A stretch of DNA of 9,441 nt from Chitinophaga pinensis (GCA_943330985.1 CALQJV010000025.1:1-9441); one strand, 5' to 3'; shown: positions 1 through 7,155, numbered from the stretch's first letter. Made by a program: numbers and translations. Notes: generated by a model from the sequence alone, not told the origin.

Positions 1-1551
1 CCTATTGCTTCAACGACTGCAGCGAATGGATTTGCTTTATTTGATTCTGATTTAGATTGTTCAGGAAATCAGATTCCGAATTTGACAACGGCAGCAAATA
101 TTAATTGCTCAAGTTATCCAAACGTAATTTTGGAATTTCAACAACAATATCGCCGTTTCGATGATTCTACGTTTGTATTTGTTTCTAATAATGGCGGAAC
201 AACTTGGGTAAAATATCCAGTGAATTCAACATTGACGAACAACGATTTATGCGCAACAAATCCTGAAATTGTTCGCTTAAACATCACGCCAACAGCAGGT
301 GGCCAAGCAAACGTGAAAATTCGTTTTCAATTCTGGAGTCCATCTACTTATATTTCTGGGCCTTCAGGACTTCCTGGTTGTGGATATTCTTGGATGATTG
401 ACGATGTAAAATTGATGACCCCACCTCCATTCGAACTTCAGGTTTTGGAAACCTATCATGCAAATCCATTTATTGATTGGGAATACGGAACCTATCCACT
501 TTCTCAAACACGTGCAATTAGCTCGGTTTCGATTGTAAGAAGCGAAGGAGGTTCCTCAGAAACTGCAACTATTAATTACACCATAACACGCAATGGAACA
601 GTGGTAAACAGTGGGTCTTCTGCACCATTTACAATTTTACCTTATACAAATGATACAATTGAAGTATTAACAGGGTATATCCCTGATGCTGTTGGAAATT
701 ATGTAGTAACTGCAAGCATTACATCTGCAAATACGGATACAGATCCATCGAATAATACGAAAACCTCTTCTTTCATTGTAACGAATTATATTTATTCGGG
801 GTTAACAGATTTAACAACTGCAGGAGCTTTTACATATTCAGGAACTATAGCTCCATTTAAACCTTCCAAAGTGGCAAATCGTTATTTTATAGCGAATGAT
901 ATTGCATTTCAAGGAATTGATATCGCCGTTTCTTCCGTTTCAACCGATAATACTGCATTATCAATAGAAGTTTTTGACAGCAACGATTTGTTAAATCCGC
1001 TTTCTGTTGGATCGTTTAACATTTCTGCGACTCACCCAACAACAGCTCAATATTTTACAGTTGTAATTCCTCAAGCATTTTTAGTTGCTGGAGAACTATA
1101 TGTTGCATCGGTTGGATCAAGCGCAACTGATAAAGAGTTTTATTTTTACGCAGAATTAGGCGATAACGACAATTCTACGATTGTTAATTTACCTGATGTT
1201 GCAGGTGTTCCAACTTGGTATTTATCTGCTTTAACGCCTGCTGTTAACTTGAATTTCGACCCAACAATTGGAGTTACTGGTTTAACAACCAATCCTTCGA
1301 TAGAGTTTGGTGTATTCCCAAATCCGGCATCTGATCAACTTTCTTGGAAAGTGAAAAGCAATGAAGCTTCTTCAATGATCGTGAGTTTAATTGATGTAAA
1401 CGGGAAAGTGGTTTTCAATAAAACCATTAGCGGTAAAATTGCTTCTTACCAAGACACATTGAGTCTCGCGTCTTTCGCGAACGGAGTTTATACCCTAGAA
1501 TTAAAAACGAATTCAGGTGTTCAAACTCAAAAAGTAGTTATTGCACATTAA
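1..1551 (+). CDS. T9SS-secreted multidomain adhesin-like protein, 5' truncated by window edge
   Basis: The reading frame is open from base 1, so the gene starts outside the window; the TTG at 82 lies inside a conserved domain and is not the start. The visible 516 residues align end to end with residues 92-604 of the next gene, at roughly 60-65% identity by eye, so about 91 residues (signal peptide and start of domain 1) are missing. In order: the rest of a jellyroll-like domain (about 1-140; hallmarks LEFQQQYRRFDDSTF, GGTTW and GYSWMIDDVKL, as in MAM or choice-of-anchor J/cleaved-adhesin domains), a CARDB/Ig-like domain (about 160-258, ending DTDPSNN), another beta-rich domain (about 260-430), and a T9SS type A sorting domain (about 437-516; FPNPASDQ, DVNGKVV, FANGVYTLEL). 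The protein should cross the outer membrane by T9SS and be attached or released with the sorting domain removed. No catalytic motif is visible. Its ligand is unknown. Confidence 0.88.
   Translation, partial: PIASTTAANGFALFDSDLDCSGNQIPNLTTAANINCSSYPNVILEFQQQYRRFDDSTFVFVSNNGGTTWVKYPVNSTLTNNDLCATNPEIVRLNITPTAGGQANVKIRFQFWSPSTYISGPSGLPGCGYSWMIDDVKLMTPPPFELQVLETYHANPFIDWEYGTYPLSQTRAISSVSIVRSEGGSSETATINYTITRNGTVVNSGSSAPFTILPYTNDTIEVLTGYIPDAVGNYVVTASITSANTDTDPSNNTKTSSFIVTNYIYSGLTDLTTAGAFTYSGTIAPFKPSKVANRYFIANDIAFQGIDIAVSSVSTDNTALSIEVFDSNDLLNPLSVGSFNISATHPTTAQYFTVVIPQAFLVAGELYVASVGSSATDKEFYFYAELGDNDNSTIVNLPDVAGVPTWYLSALTPAVNLNFDPTIGVTGLTTNPSIEFGVFPNPASDQLSWKVKSNEASSMIVSLIDVNGKVVFNKTISGKIASYQDTLSLASFANGVYTLELKTNSGVQTQKVVIAH
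1..1551 (+). repeat. Tandem gene duplication, copy 1
   Basis: This copy is co-linear with 2098-3639; base 1 corresponds to base 2098. The first 60 bases differ at only 6 positions by direct comparison, and a block around 130-185 is almost identical to 2230-2285. Later linkers are far more diverged. Length differences are small in-frame indels (about +4, -2 and +1 codons, net +3), so both copies keep an intact frame. Confidence 0.85.
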
Positions 1552-1570
1552 CACTTTATAATATTTCTAG

Positions 1571-1608
1571 AAAGCCCTCTTTAGCATTCGCTTTAGAGGG
1601 CTTTTTTT
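1571..1608 (+). terminator. Intrinsic terminator of the first cargo gene
   Basis: A perfect 10-bp stem (AAAGCCCTCT at 1571-1580 with AGAGGGCTTT at 1595-1604) has a 14-base loop and runs into a seven-T tract at 1602-1608. It begins 20 bases after the TAA of the first cargo gene and should stop transcription before the next paralog. Confidence 0.9.
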
Positions 1609-1695
1609 ATTAGAACGCTTTCAATTTAATAGTTTTTTCCACCAGTTTTCTAGATTTCGATCGATAATTTATCCTTGTTAAAAAACTCGTCGACA

Positions 1696-1724
1696 AGTTT
1701 CTTTTTTTGTAATAAAAAGAAATT
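1696..1724. repeat. AT-rich inverted repeat abutting the promoter of the second cargo gene
   Basis: TTTCTTTTT (1698-1706) and AAAAAGAAA (1714-1722) are perfect reverse complements separated by 7 bases. A G:T and an A:T pair extend the arms outward to 1696 and 1724, so the right arm touches the proposed -33 TTG. Almost all pairs are A:T, so an RNA hairpin would be weak. It could be an operator or a bent upstream element, or chance in AT-rich DNA. Confidence 0.4.
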
Positions 1725-1754
1725 GGTATTTGAAAAGATATAATTCTATTTTTG
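1723..1754 (+). promoter_or_regulatory. Bacteroidota-type promoter of the second cargo gene
   Basis: TATTTTTG at 1747-1754 matches the Bacteroidota -7 consensus TAnnTTTG exactly. TTG at 1723-1725 sits 21 bases upstream, within the usual spacing for the -33 element. Transcription would start near 1760, leaving a leader of about 65 bases that ends in an A-rich stretch (1813-1824) before the ATG at 1825. No Shine-Dalgarno motif is present, as is normal in this phylum. The site lies after the previous gene's terminator. Confidence 0.6.
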
Positions 1755-1824
1755 CTGAGTTCGATTATTTACATTCTAAGTTTTCGAAACGAATTTTTAA
1801 TCTATATCAATTTAAAAAAAACAC

Positions 1825-3639
1825 ATGAAATCAAAACTTTTACTCGCTCTTTTGTTAGGATCGACGGTATCGTTAAGTGCTCAAAAAGCTGGAAATCCAT
1901 CTGTGCGCGCTAACCGTTCATCAAAAAACACGTTACATCATCAAAAATCAGCTGTTGCTTCTCAATCTGCAGTAAACAGAACTGATATTTGGACAAATGA
2001 CTTTTCGGTTCCTGCCGATTGGACAATTACAAGTGAAGCTGGAACTGGAGCTTGGGTTATTGGTACTGCTATTCCTTCTGGAACGTATTTAATTGATCCA
2101 ATTGCTTCAACAACTGCAGCAAATGGGTACGCTTTATTTGATTCTGATTTAGATTGTTCTGGTGATCAAATTACAAATTTAACAATGTCGGGTTCTGCTG
2201 ATTGTTCTACATTTCCTGCAGTAATATTAGAATTTCAACAACAATATCGTCGTTTCGATGATTCTACATTTGTATTTGTATCGAACGATAACGGAACAAC
2301 TTGGGTAAAATATCCTGTTAACGCAACACTTGCGAACAACGATTTTTCTGCTGCTAACCCAGAAACAGTAAAAGTGAATATCACTCCAACTGCAGGTGGT
2401 CAAGCAAGTGTAAAAGTTCGTTTCCAATTCTGGAGCCCTACAGGATCTGCAACTGCTCCTGGTTGTGGTTACTCTTGGATGGTGGATGATGTGAAATTGG
2501 TTACTCCTCCAGATTATGAATTGTTAATGACAAATTTGTATCACGGAAATCCATTCAGCGATTGGGAATATGGAACGTATCCTCTTTCTCAAGTTGCCGA
2601 AGTAAATGTAGTTGCAATTGTTCGTAACGAAGGAGCTATGGTTCAAGATGCGACGGTGAATTATACTATTACACGTGGTGGTGCAACTGTAAACAGTGGA
2701 GCTTCTGCTGTAGTTACTGTTGAGCCATTTACAAACGACACGGTTATTATTGCAACAGGTTATACTGCTGATGCTATTGGTAATTATTCTGTTGCGGCTT
2801 CAGTAACTTCTGCAAATACGGATTTGGATCCAACTAACAATGCTGGAACATCTGATTTCGTTGTTTCTAACTATGTGTATTCTGGTTTAACAGGTCTTTC
2901 AACTGCTGTTGCTTATACTTACTCTGGAGCGTCTACACTTACTGTTTGGGAGCCATGTAAAATCACGAACCGATACAGCATCGTGAATAACGTAGATGTA
3001 AAAGCTATTGATATTGCAGTTTCTTCAGCATCTACAGACAATACTGACTTAGTTATTGAACTTTTTGATGATGCCGATTTAACAACAGCTCTTTCAATTG
3101 GAGATTTTAGTATTTCTGCAACTCACCCTACAACTGCTCAGTATTTTACTATTTTAATTGATCAACAAACATTAGTTGCTGGCGGTTTATATGTTGCATC
3201 AATGGGAAGTGAAGCAACTGACAAACGTTTCTTGTTTTACGGAGAAGCTGGAGATAACGACAATTCTACAATTGTTCAACTTCCAGATGCAAACGGAGTG
3301 GCTACTTGGTATTTATCTGACCTAACTGCTGCAGTTAACTTGAACTTTGATCCAACAGCTGGTGTTGCTAATTTAAATGCTCCTGCAATGAACATGGAGG
3401 TTTATCCAAACCCTGCAAATGATCAAATTTCTTGGAACGTTAAAACTCAAGAAGCTTCTAACGTAATTGTTTCTTTAATTGACATCAACGGAAAAGTTGT
3501 TTTCAATAAGTCAATCAACGGAAAAATCATTTCTTACAAAGACACATTGAGCTTAGTTGATTTTGCTAACGGAGTTTACACGCTTCAAGTAACAACTAAC
3601 AAAGGAACATCTTCTCAAAAAGTTGTTGTTGCTCATTAA
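1825..3639 (+). CDS. T9SS-secreted multidomain adhesin-like protein (604 aa), complete paralog of the preceding gene
   Basis: An N-terminal Sec signal peptide (about 1-20, KSK then a Leu-rich core, ending SLSAQ) is followed by a low-complexity stretch to about 52. The jellyroll-like domain (about 55-228) contains WTITSEAGTGAW, an Asp-rich DSDLDCSGDQ loop, GTTW and GYSWMVDDVKL, resembling MAM/choice-of-anchor J adhesin domains. A CARDB/Ig-like domain (about 255-348) ends in the familiar DLDPTNN. A third beta-rich domain covers about 349-515. The T9SS type A sorting domain covers about 522-604 (YPNPANDQ, DINGKVV, FANGVYTL, ending QKVVVAH). It is predicted to be a cell-surface or secreted protein with adhesive or matrix function, by domain type only; no enzyme active site is seen. 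It has its own promoter and terminator, so it is probably monocistronic. Codons look biased to GCT, GTT, TCT and CGT more than in its sister gene, hinting at higher expression. Confidence 0.92.
   Translation: MKSKLLLALLLGSTVSLSAQKAGNPSVRANRSSKNTLHHQKSAVASQSAVNRTDIWTNDFSVPADWTITSEAGTGAWVIGTAIPSGTYLIDPIASTTAANGYALFDSDLDCSGDQITNLTMSGSADCSTFPAVILEFQQQYRRFDDSTFVFVSNDNGTTWVKYPVNATLANNDFSAANPETVKVNITPTAGGQASVKVRFQFWSPTGSATAPGCGYSWMVDDVKLVTPPDYELLMTNLYHGNPFSDWEYGTYPLSQVAEVNVVAIVRNEGAMVQDATVNYTITRGGATVNSGASAVVTVEPFTNDTVIIATGYTADAIGNYSVAASVTSANTDLDPTNNAGTSDFVVSNYVYSGLTGLSTAVAYTYSGASTLTVWEPCKITNRYSIVNNVDVKAIDIAVSSASTDNTDLVIELFDDADLTTALSIGDFSISATHPTTAQYFTILIDQQTLVAGGLYVASMGSEATDKRFLFYGEAGDNDNSTIVQLPDANGVATWYLSDLTAAVNLNFDPTAGVANLNAPAMNMEVYPNPANDQISWNVKTQEASNVIVSLIDINGKVVFNKSINGKIISYKDTLSLVDFANGVYTLQVTTNKGTSSQKVVVAH
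2098..3639 (+). repeat. Tandem gene duplication, copy 2
   Basis: This is the partner of copy 1 in direct orientation. The homology stops at the stop codons: the terminators downstream of the two copies (1571-1608 and 3660-3692) differ in sequence and loop size, so each copy now has its own 3' end. Confidence 0.85.
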
Positions 3640-3645
3640 TATTTT

Positions 3646-3676
3646 CTGAATACCATTTCAAAACCCCTTAAGTTTG
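3646..3676 (+). promoter_or_regulatory. Candidate promoter of the third cargo gene, embedded in the preceding terminator
   Basis: TAAGTTTG at 3669-3676 matches the TAnnTTTG -7 consensus exactly and lies in the left arm and loop of the terminator hairpin. Twenty bases upstream, CTG (3646-3648, in TTCTG) is an imperfect -33 element. A start near 3683 would give a leader of about 26 bases before the ATG at 3709. The -7 match could be chance, and the -33 element is weak. Confidence 0.35.
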
Positions 3677-3692
3677 CGCTTAAGGGGTTTTT
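3660..3692 (+). terminator. Intrinsic terminator of the second cargo gene
   Basis: A perfect 13-bp stem (arms 3660-3672 and 3679-3691, core AACCCCTTAAG/CTTAAGGGGTT) with a 6-base loop TTTGCG ends in a five-T run at 3688-3692. It starts 21 bases after the TAA. It lies only 17 bases before the next gene, which therefore needs either readthrough or a promoter overlapping this hairpin. Confidence 0.88.
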
Positions 3693-3708
3693 CATTTAAT
3701 CGAATTTT

Positions 3709-4623
3709 ATGCGCTATTTTATTTTCCTTGCTTTTTTAGTTTTTTCGCAGAATGCCATTGCTCAAACCGATACAATCATCGATTTTTTTCAATCAAATGG
3801 GGCTACATTAATTGCAAGTCCAAATGGAGGTTATGTTTCTGGAACAAATGGCTATGGTGATTCGGAGAAACTACAAGCATTTTATCCTTTACGATCGGAA
3901 AGTGTGTTGGGCGCGTTTATCTGGTTTGGTTCCAAAACTTACAATTCTCTTGACCTTCAATCTCGCTTGTGTTTAAAAGTTAAAACTGTCGACACGAGCG
4001 AAACTAATACGGCACCGTTCTTCAGAGGAATTACTAACACAGTCGATTCAACGTGGATATCGATGGCGGATGTGGATACCGGTTTGACTTTCCCCAATGG
4101 ACTGCACTATTTTTCTTTCAATGCGCCGGTGTTGGTGAATAGCTTTTATGCTATGGGTTTAAACTTCGATAGTCTTGCGCGAGATACCTCTGGGAATTTA
4201 CTCGATAGTGTTGCCGTTTTCAACTCTGCTAAAGACAGCGTTTCGGCCGTTGGAATGAGTTGGGAAAAGTGGAATGGCAATTACAAACGCATTATCGATA
4301 CTTGGGGTTTTGATCTCAGTTTTGCCATTTTTCCGGTGATTGATACAACACTGAATTCCTTGAATAAAATTGAAATGGAACGCTTAATCATTTATCCAAA
4401 TCCATGTTCCCAAAGTTTCCATTTCAACATTCCCGAAAACAGGAAACATCTGTCGATCTCAATCATGAGTATTGAAGGCCGATTGATTTATACTGCAGTT
4501 TTACCTGAAAATCAAACAGTGTTTGAATTGAATACAACATCACTCCCTACTGGATATTATATTGTTAAAATTCAAAACGAACGTTGGATGGGTTTTTCTC
4601 CCTTAATTATTTCACATCAATAA
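3709..4623 (+). CDS. T9SS sorting-domain exoprotein of unknown function (304 aa)
   Basis: The start ATG at 3709 gives a clear signal peptide (about 1-19, MRYFIFLAFLVF then NAIAQ). The mature part (about 20-215) is one beta-rich domain with no motif I recognise. It has a hydrophobic pattern (VLGAFIWFGSK, LQSRLCLKVKTV, FYAMGLNF, SWEKWNG) that recalls the accessory beta-sandwiches of other T9SS cargo, including the third domain of the two large paralogs upstream. The C-terminal 80 residues (about 225-304) are a T9SS type A sorting domain: LIIYPNPCSQSF, SIMSIEGRLIY, LPTGYYIVKI. Its last residues (LIISHQ) differ from the VV-x-H ending shared by the other three cargo genes. It is predicted to be secreted or surface bound; there is no evidence for an enzyme. 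A readable promoter overlaps the preceding terminator, and the next gene starts 61 bases after its stop. Confidence 0.85.
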   Translation: MRYFIFLAFLVFSQNAIAQTDTIIDFFQSNGATLIASPNGGYVSGTNGYGDSEKLQAFYPLRSESVLGAFIWFGSKTYNSLDLQSRLCLKVKTVDTSETNTAPFFRGITNTVDSTWISMADVDTGLTFPNGLHYFSFNAPVLVNSFYAMGLNFDSLARDTSGNLLDSVAVFNSAKDSVSAVGMSWEKWNGNYKRIIDTWGFDLSFAIFPVIDTTLNSLNKIEMERLIIYPNPCSQSFHFNIPENRKHLSISIMSIEGRLIYTAVLPENQTVFELNTTSLPTGYYIVKIQNERWMGFSPLIISHQ

Positions 4624-4639
4624 ATTTCTCCAAGCTCTT

Positions 4640-4667
4640 TTTGATTAGAGCAAAATCATTACTTTTA
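4640..4667 (+). promoter_or_regulatory. Weak candidate promoter of the fourth cargo gene
   Basis: TTTG at 4640-4643 is followed after 16 bases by TACTTTTA (4660-4667), which matches TAnnTTTG at all but the last base. The spacing is one base short of the usual range. A start near 4674 would leave a very short leader to the ATG at 4685. Cotranscription with the preceding gene is equally possible, since no real terminator separates them. Confidence 0.25.
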
Positions 4668-4684
4668 TACAAACAAATTTTACT

Positions 4685-5881
4685 ATGAAAAAATTAATTA
4701 CCCCATTCCTACTTATTTTCACATTGGGTTCATTTGCCCAACAAGTCAATACCCCCAATACAGATCTCGAAAAGTTTCGGGTGCCGCAAGGAGAATTTGA
4801 AACTTTGAAAAGAGCACACAGTGGAAACCCAAGTCGTTCGGATGTAAGCTTGTATGTTGATTATGCTGCAACAGACGAAATTGAACAAGGCCTTGGGGCC
4901 AGCACCAATTACCTTTGGAGATTCAACAGCAATTATACTGCTGCTGCCGATACCGATATTATTCCAATTAATTTTGTAGGTGTTCGTTTGCTTGAATTAA
5001 TTGGGTATTCAGATGCTACTTTACCTGCTATTGATACCTATTCTGGTCCATTTTCCTATCCAAGTTCATTACAAATTACAATCGACAGCGTATTTGTTTA
5101 CATGACACATGAAAACAATTCAGGCTTAGACAATAAACTTTTTGTTGATGTACGGAAACTTTCTGCAACCAACACTTTCTCTGCAACCCAACCTATATTG
5201 TGGACAGATTCTGTTGTCACTAATACATCGCTTTCGGGAAGTGGTAATTGGCTTGGGGCCGGAGCCGGGTATGTCCTAGCAATGCCTGTTGGATATACAA
5301 CAAACGTAGGCGACAAAATTGGACTTGGGCTTCGTTATGTTGCCCCTAAATCGGATACCTTAGGAATTGCAGCCGCATATGTTTCCAATCCCAATGGACC
5401 TGCTTCGCCTAGTGATTACGCACTAAAATCTAAATTCCCATATTCTGTTGTTCGTTGGGAAGGTTTTAGCAGTGGTAATTTTGCAAACACTGGTGGAATC
5501 TGGTATACCTTTGCAACAGGGCAAACAGACACCGCCTATTTCAAAGCACAAAATTGGCAGATTTGGGCTTTGGTTACATTTACTGACGTTACTGGCATCA
5601 AAGAACAAGTTACGATGCCAATAAACGCAGGACAAAATATTCCAAATCCATTTAGCACTTCAAGTCAGGTAAGTTTTTCAACTTCAAGCAGTCAAGTTTT
5701 GTCGCTTGTAACGTACGATATTAATGGAAAAGTGGTTTTAAGTAAAAGTCTTGGATACACTTCACAAGGGAAACATCAATTGGAATTAGCTGGAAATGAA
5801 CTTTCGTCTGGAACGTATTTCTATCGTCTCGAAGGTGAAAAAGGATTTTCTACCATGAATAAAATGGTAGTTGTTCACTAA
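4685..5881 (+). CDS. T9SS sorting-domain exoprotein of unknown function (398 aa)
   Basis: The start ATG at 4685 gives a signal peptide (about 1-19, MKKLITPFLLIFTLGSFAQ). The mature region (about 20-305) is rich in Ser, Thr, Asn and aromatics, typical of extracellular beta proteins. A central stretch (about 125-230: SLQITIDSVFVYMTHENN, KLFVDVRKL, GDKIGLGLRYVAP) resembles the accessory beta-sandwich in the neighbouring cargo proteins: a surface strand pair, a long loop, then a second strand pair. No catalytic or metal motif is visible. The end (about 315-398) is a T9SS type A sorting domain: GQNIPNPFSTSSQV, YDINGKVVLSK, LSSGTYFYRLEG, ending MNKMVVVH. The INGKVV segment and the VV-x-H ending are close to those of the two large paralogs. 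It is predicted to be exported through T9SS and anchored or released. It converges with queA on the other strand and ends in a strong terminator. Confidence 0.86.
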   Translation: MKKLITPFLLIFTLGSFAQQVNTPNTDLEKFRVPQGEFETLKRAHSGNPSRSDVSLYVDYAATDEIEQGLGASTNYLWRFNSNYTAAADTDIIPINFVGVRLLELIGYSDATLPAIDTYSGPFSYPSSLQITIDSVFVYMTHENNSGLDNKLFVDVRKLSATNTFSATQPILWTDSVVTNTSLSGSGNWLGAGAGYVLAMPVGYTTNVGDKIGLGLRYVAPKSDTLGIAAAYVSNPNGPASPSDYALKSKFPYSVVRWEGFSSGNFANTGGIWYTFATGQTDTAYFKAQNWQIWALVTFTDVTGIKEQVTMPINAGQNIPNPFSTSSQVSFSTSSSQVLSLVTYDINGKVVLSKSLGYTSQGKHQLELAGNELSSGTYFYRLEGEKGFSTMNKMVVVH

Positions 5882-5900
5882 ACCGAATATTATGAAGAAG

Positions 5901-5931
5901 AGGCCCGAGACAACTGTTTCGGGCTTTTTTT
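5901..5931 (+). terminator. Convergent intrinsic terminator between the fourth cargo gene and queA
   Basis: The stem GCCCGAGAC (5903-5911) pairs with GTTTCGGGC (5916-5924) around a 4-base loop with one G:T pair; two outer pairs extend it to 5901 and 5926. Seven Ts follow at 5925-5931. On the minus strand the same hairpin follows the queA stop, but its downstream tract (CTCTTCTTC) is a poorer T-run. The T-tract overlaps the queA stop codon at 5930-5932. Confidence 0.88.
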
Positions 5932-7153
5932 ATTTTACGAAAAGCGCCGAACTATCACCATAACTCAAAAAACGATAATTGTTTTGAAGGGCGTATTCGT
6001 AAACCAACTTCCAATCATCGCCAATACACGCACTTACCAGCAATAAAAGCGTGCTTTGTGGTTGATGAAAATTAGTAATTAATAGATCGGTAGTTCTGAT
6101 TGTATAGCCCGGAGCGATAATGATTTTGGTTTTTCCTTGAATGGTTTCCATTCCGCGAGACCGCATAAGCTCAGCTAAGAATGAAAATGCTTGTTTGCTT
6201 TCGGGGAGCTCTTCTTGCAATTCTTGATAAGGCTCCCATTGACTCACATCGATAGAAATTTCACTCTCCGGGTTTTTCATTAATCGAACAGAAGTCCAAT
6301 ACACGCTTTCGAGTGTTCGCAAAGTTGTGGTTCCAACCGCCGCAATTTTGCCATTACAATTGGCAATTGACTCAATTAAATCTATCGTTACGTGGAGCTC
6401 TTCGGCATGCATATCGTGCTCTTCCATGCGCGCTGCCTTTACTGGCTTGAAAGTACCCGCACCAACATGCAACGTAACATACGAACAAGCTACGCCCAGT
6501 AATTTTAATCGGGCAAACGTATCTGAAGTAAAATGAAGTCCCGCCGTTGGAGCAGCAACAGAGCCCTGTTCCGATGCATACACTGTTTGATAGCGAGACT
6601 TATCAATATTATCTGCATCCCTTTTTAAATAGGGTGGCAATGGCAGAAATCCTGCATAATCCAATAGTTCAGCAAAACTTATATTTGAATCGGCCCAATT
6701 AAATTGAATCGCGAATCCATCGTTAGTTCTTTCAATTAGTCTAATCTCGATGTATTCAAGTCCATTTTGCTTAATCTCTAAACGCAATATTTCAGCATCT
6801 TTCCATTTTCGAGCATTTCCAACCATGCATACCCAAACCGATTCTCCTTGATCAAGCATCGCTTCTGGAATAGTTTTATTGTTTAATGGTTCTAAACAGA
6901 AAACCTCAATCTTAGCTCCAGCAGCTGTATAAAAGAATAATCTTGCTTGAACTACGCGGGTTTGATTAAAAACGAGAAGATCGTCTTTCGAAAAAAGATT
7001 GGGTAAGTCTCGAAATGATTGATCTGAAATTTCCCCCTTATTGAAAACGAGTAATTTGGAAGCGTCTCTTTCTTCAAGAGGAAATCGGGCAATTTTCTCA
7101 TCCGGCAGCGGATACGTAAAATCGTTAATCGAAATATCCTTCGGATGTTGCAT
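5930..7153 (-). CDS. queA: S-adenosylmethionine:tRNA ribosyltransferase-isomerase, long form (407 aa)
   Basis: QueA transfers and rearranges the ribose of S-adenosylmethionine onto 7-aminomethyl-7-deazaguanine in the anticodon wobble position of tRNA, giving epoxyqueuosine; it is cytosolic. Family motifs run through the protein: YPLPDEKIARFP (14-25), LLVFNQTRVVQARL (59-72), GSVAAPTAGLHFT (197-209), HVGAGTFKPV (229-238), EHDMHAE (245-251), GTTTLRTLES (274-283), TNFHQPQSTLLLLVSA (360-375) and YRFLSYGDSSALF (393-405). It is about 50 residues longer than E. coli QueA (356), mainly through an insert of about 45 residues at 285-340, between the LES motif and the APGY segment. Long forms like this are known in Bacteroidota, sometimes beside a normal-length copy, so the exact substrate is less certain. 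The ATG at 7153 is 2 bases after the ATPase stop, so it is probably cotranslated with the transporter genes. Confidence 0.9.
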   Translation of the reverse strand: MQHPKDISINDFTYPLPDEKIARFPLEERDASKLLVFNKGEISDQSFRDLPNLFSKDDLLVFNQTRVVQARLFFYTAAGAKIEVFCLEPLNNKTIPEAMLDQGESVWVCMVGNARKWKDAEILRLEIKQNGLEYIEIRLIERTNDGFAIQFNWADSNISFAELLDYAGFLPLPPYLKRDADNIDKSRYQTVYASEQGSVAAPTAGLHFTSDTFARLKLLGVACSYVTLHVGAGTFKPVKAARMEEHDMHAEELHVTIDLIESIANCNGKIAAVGTTTLRTLESVYWTSVRLMKNPESEISIDVSQWEPYQELQEELPESKQAFSFLAELMRSRGMETIQGKTKIIIAPGYTIRTTDLLITNFHQPQSTLLLLVSACIGDDWKLVYEYALQNNYRFLSYGDSSALFVK

Positions 7154-7155
7154 GT

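Noticed and set aside
82..84. TTG as start codon of the first gene
   Set aside because: The frame is open back to base 1 and the upstream codons match residues 92-118 of the complete paralog, so the gene is cut by the window edge.
2227..2427. Minus-strand open frame within the second cargo gene
   Set aside because: It lies antisense to a conserved coding region, starts and ends inside it, and its translation has no recognisable features.
4634..4651. Hairpin GCTCT/AGAGC between the third and fourth cargo genes as a terminator
   Set aside because: The stem has only 5 bp, the loop has 8 bases and an A-run, not a T-run, follows.
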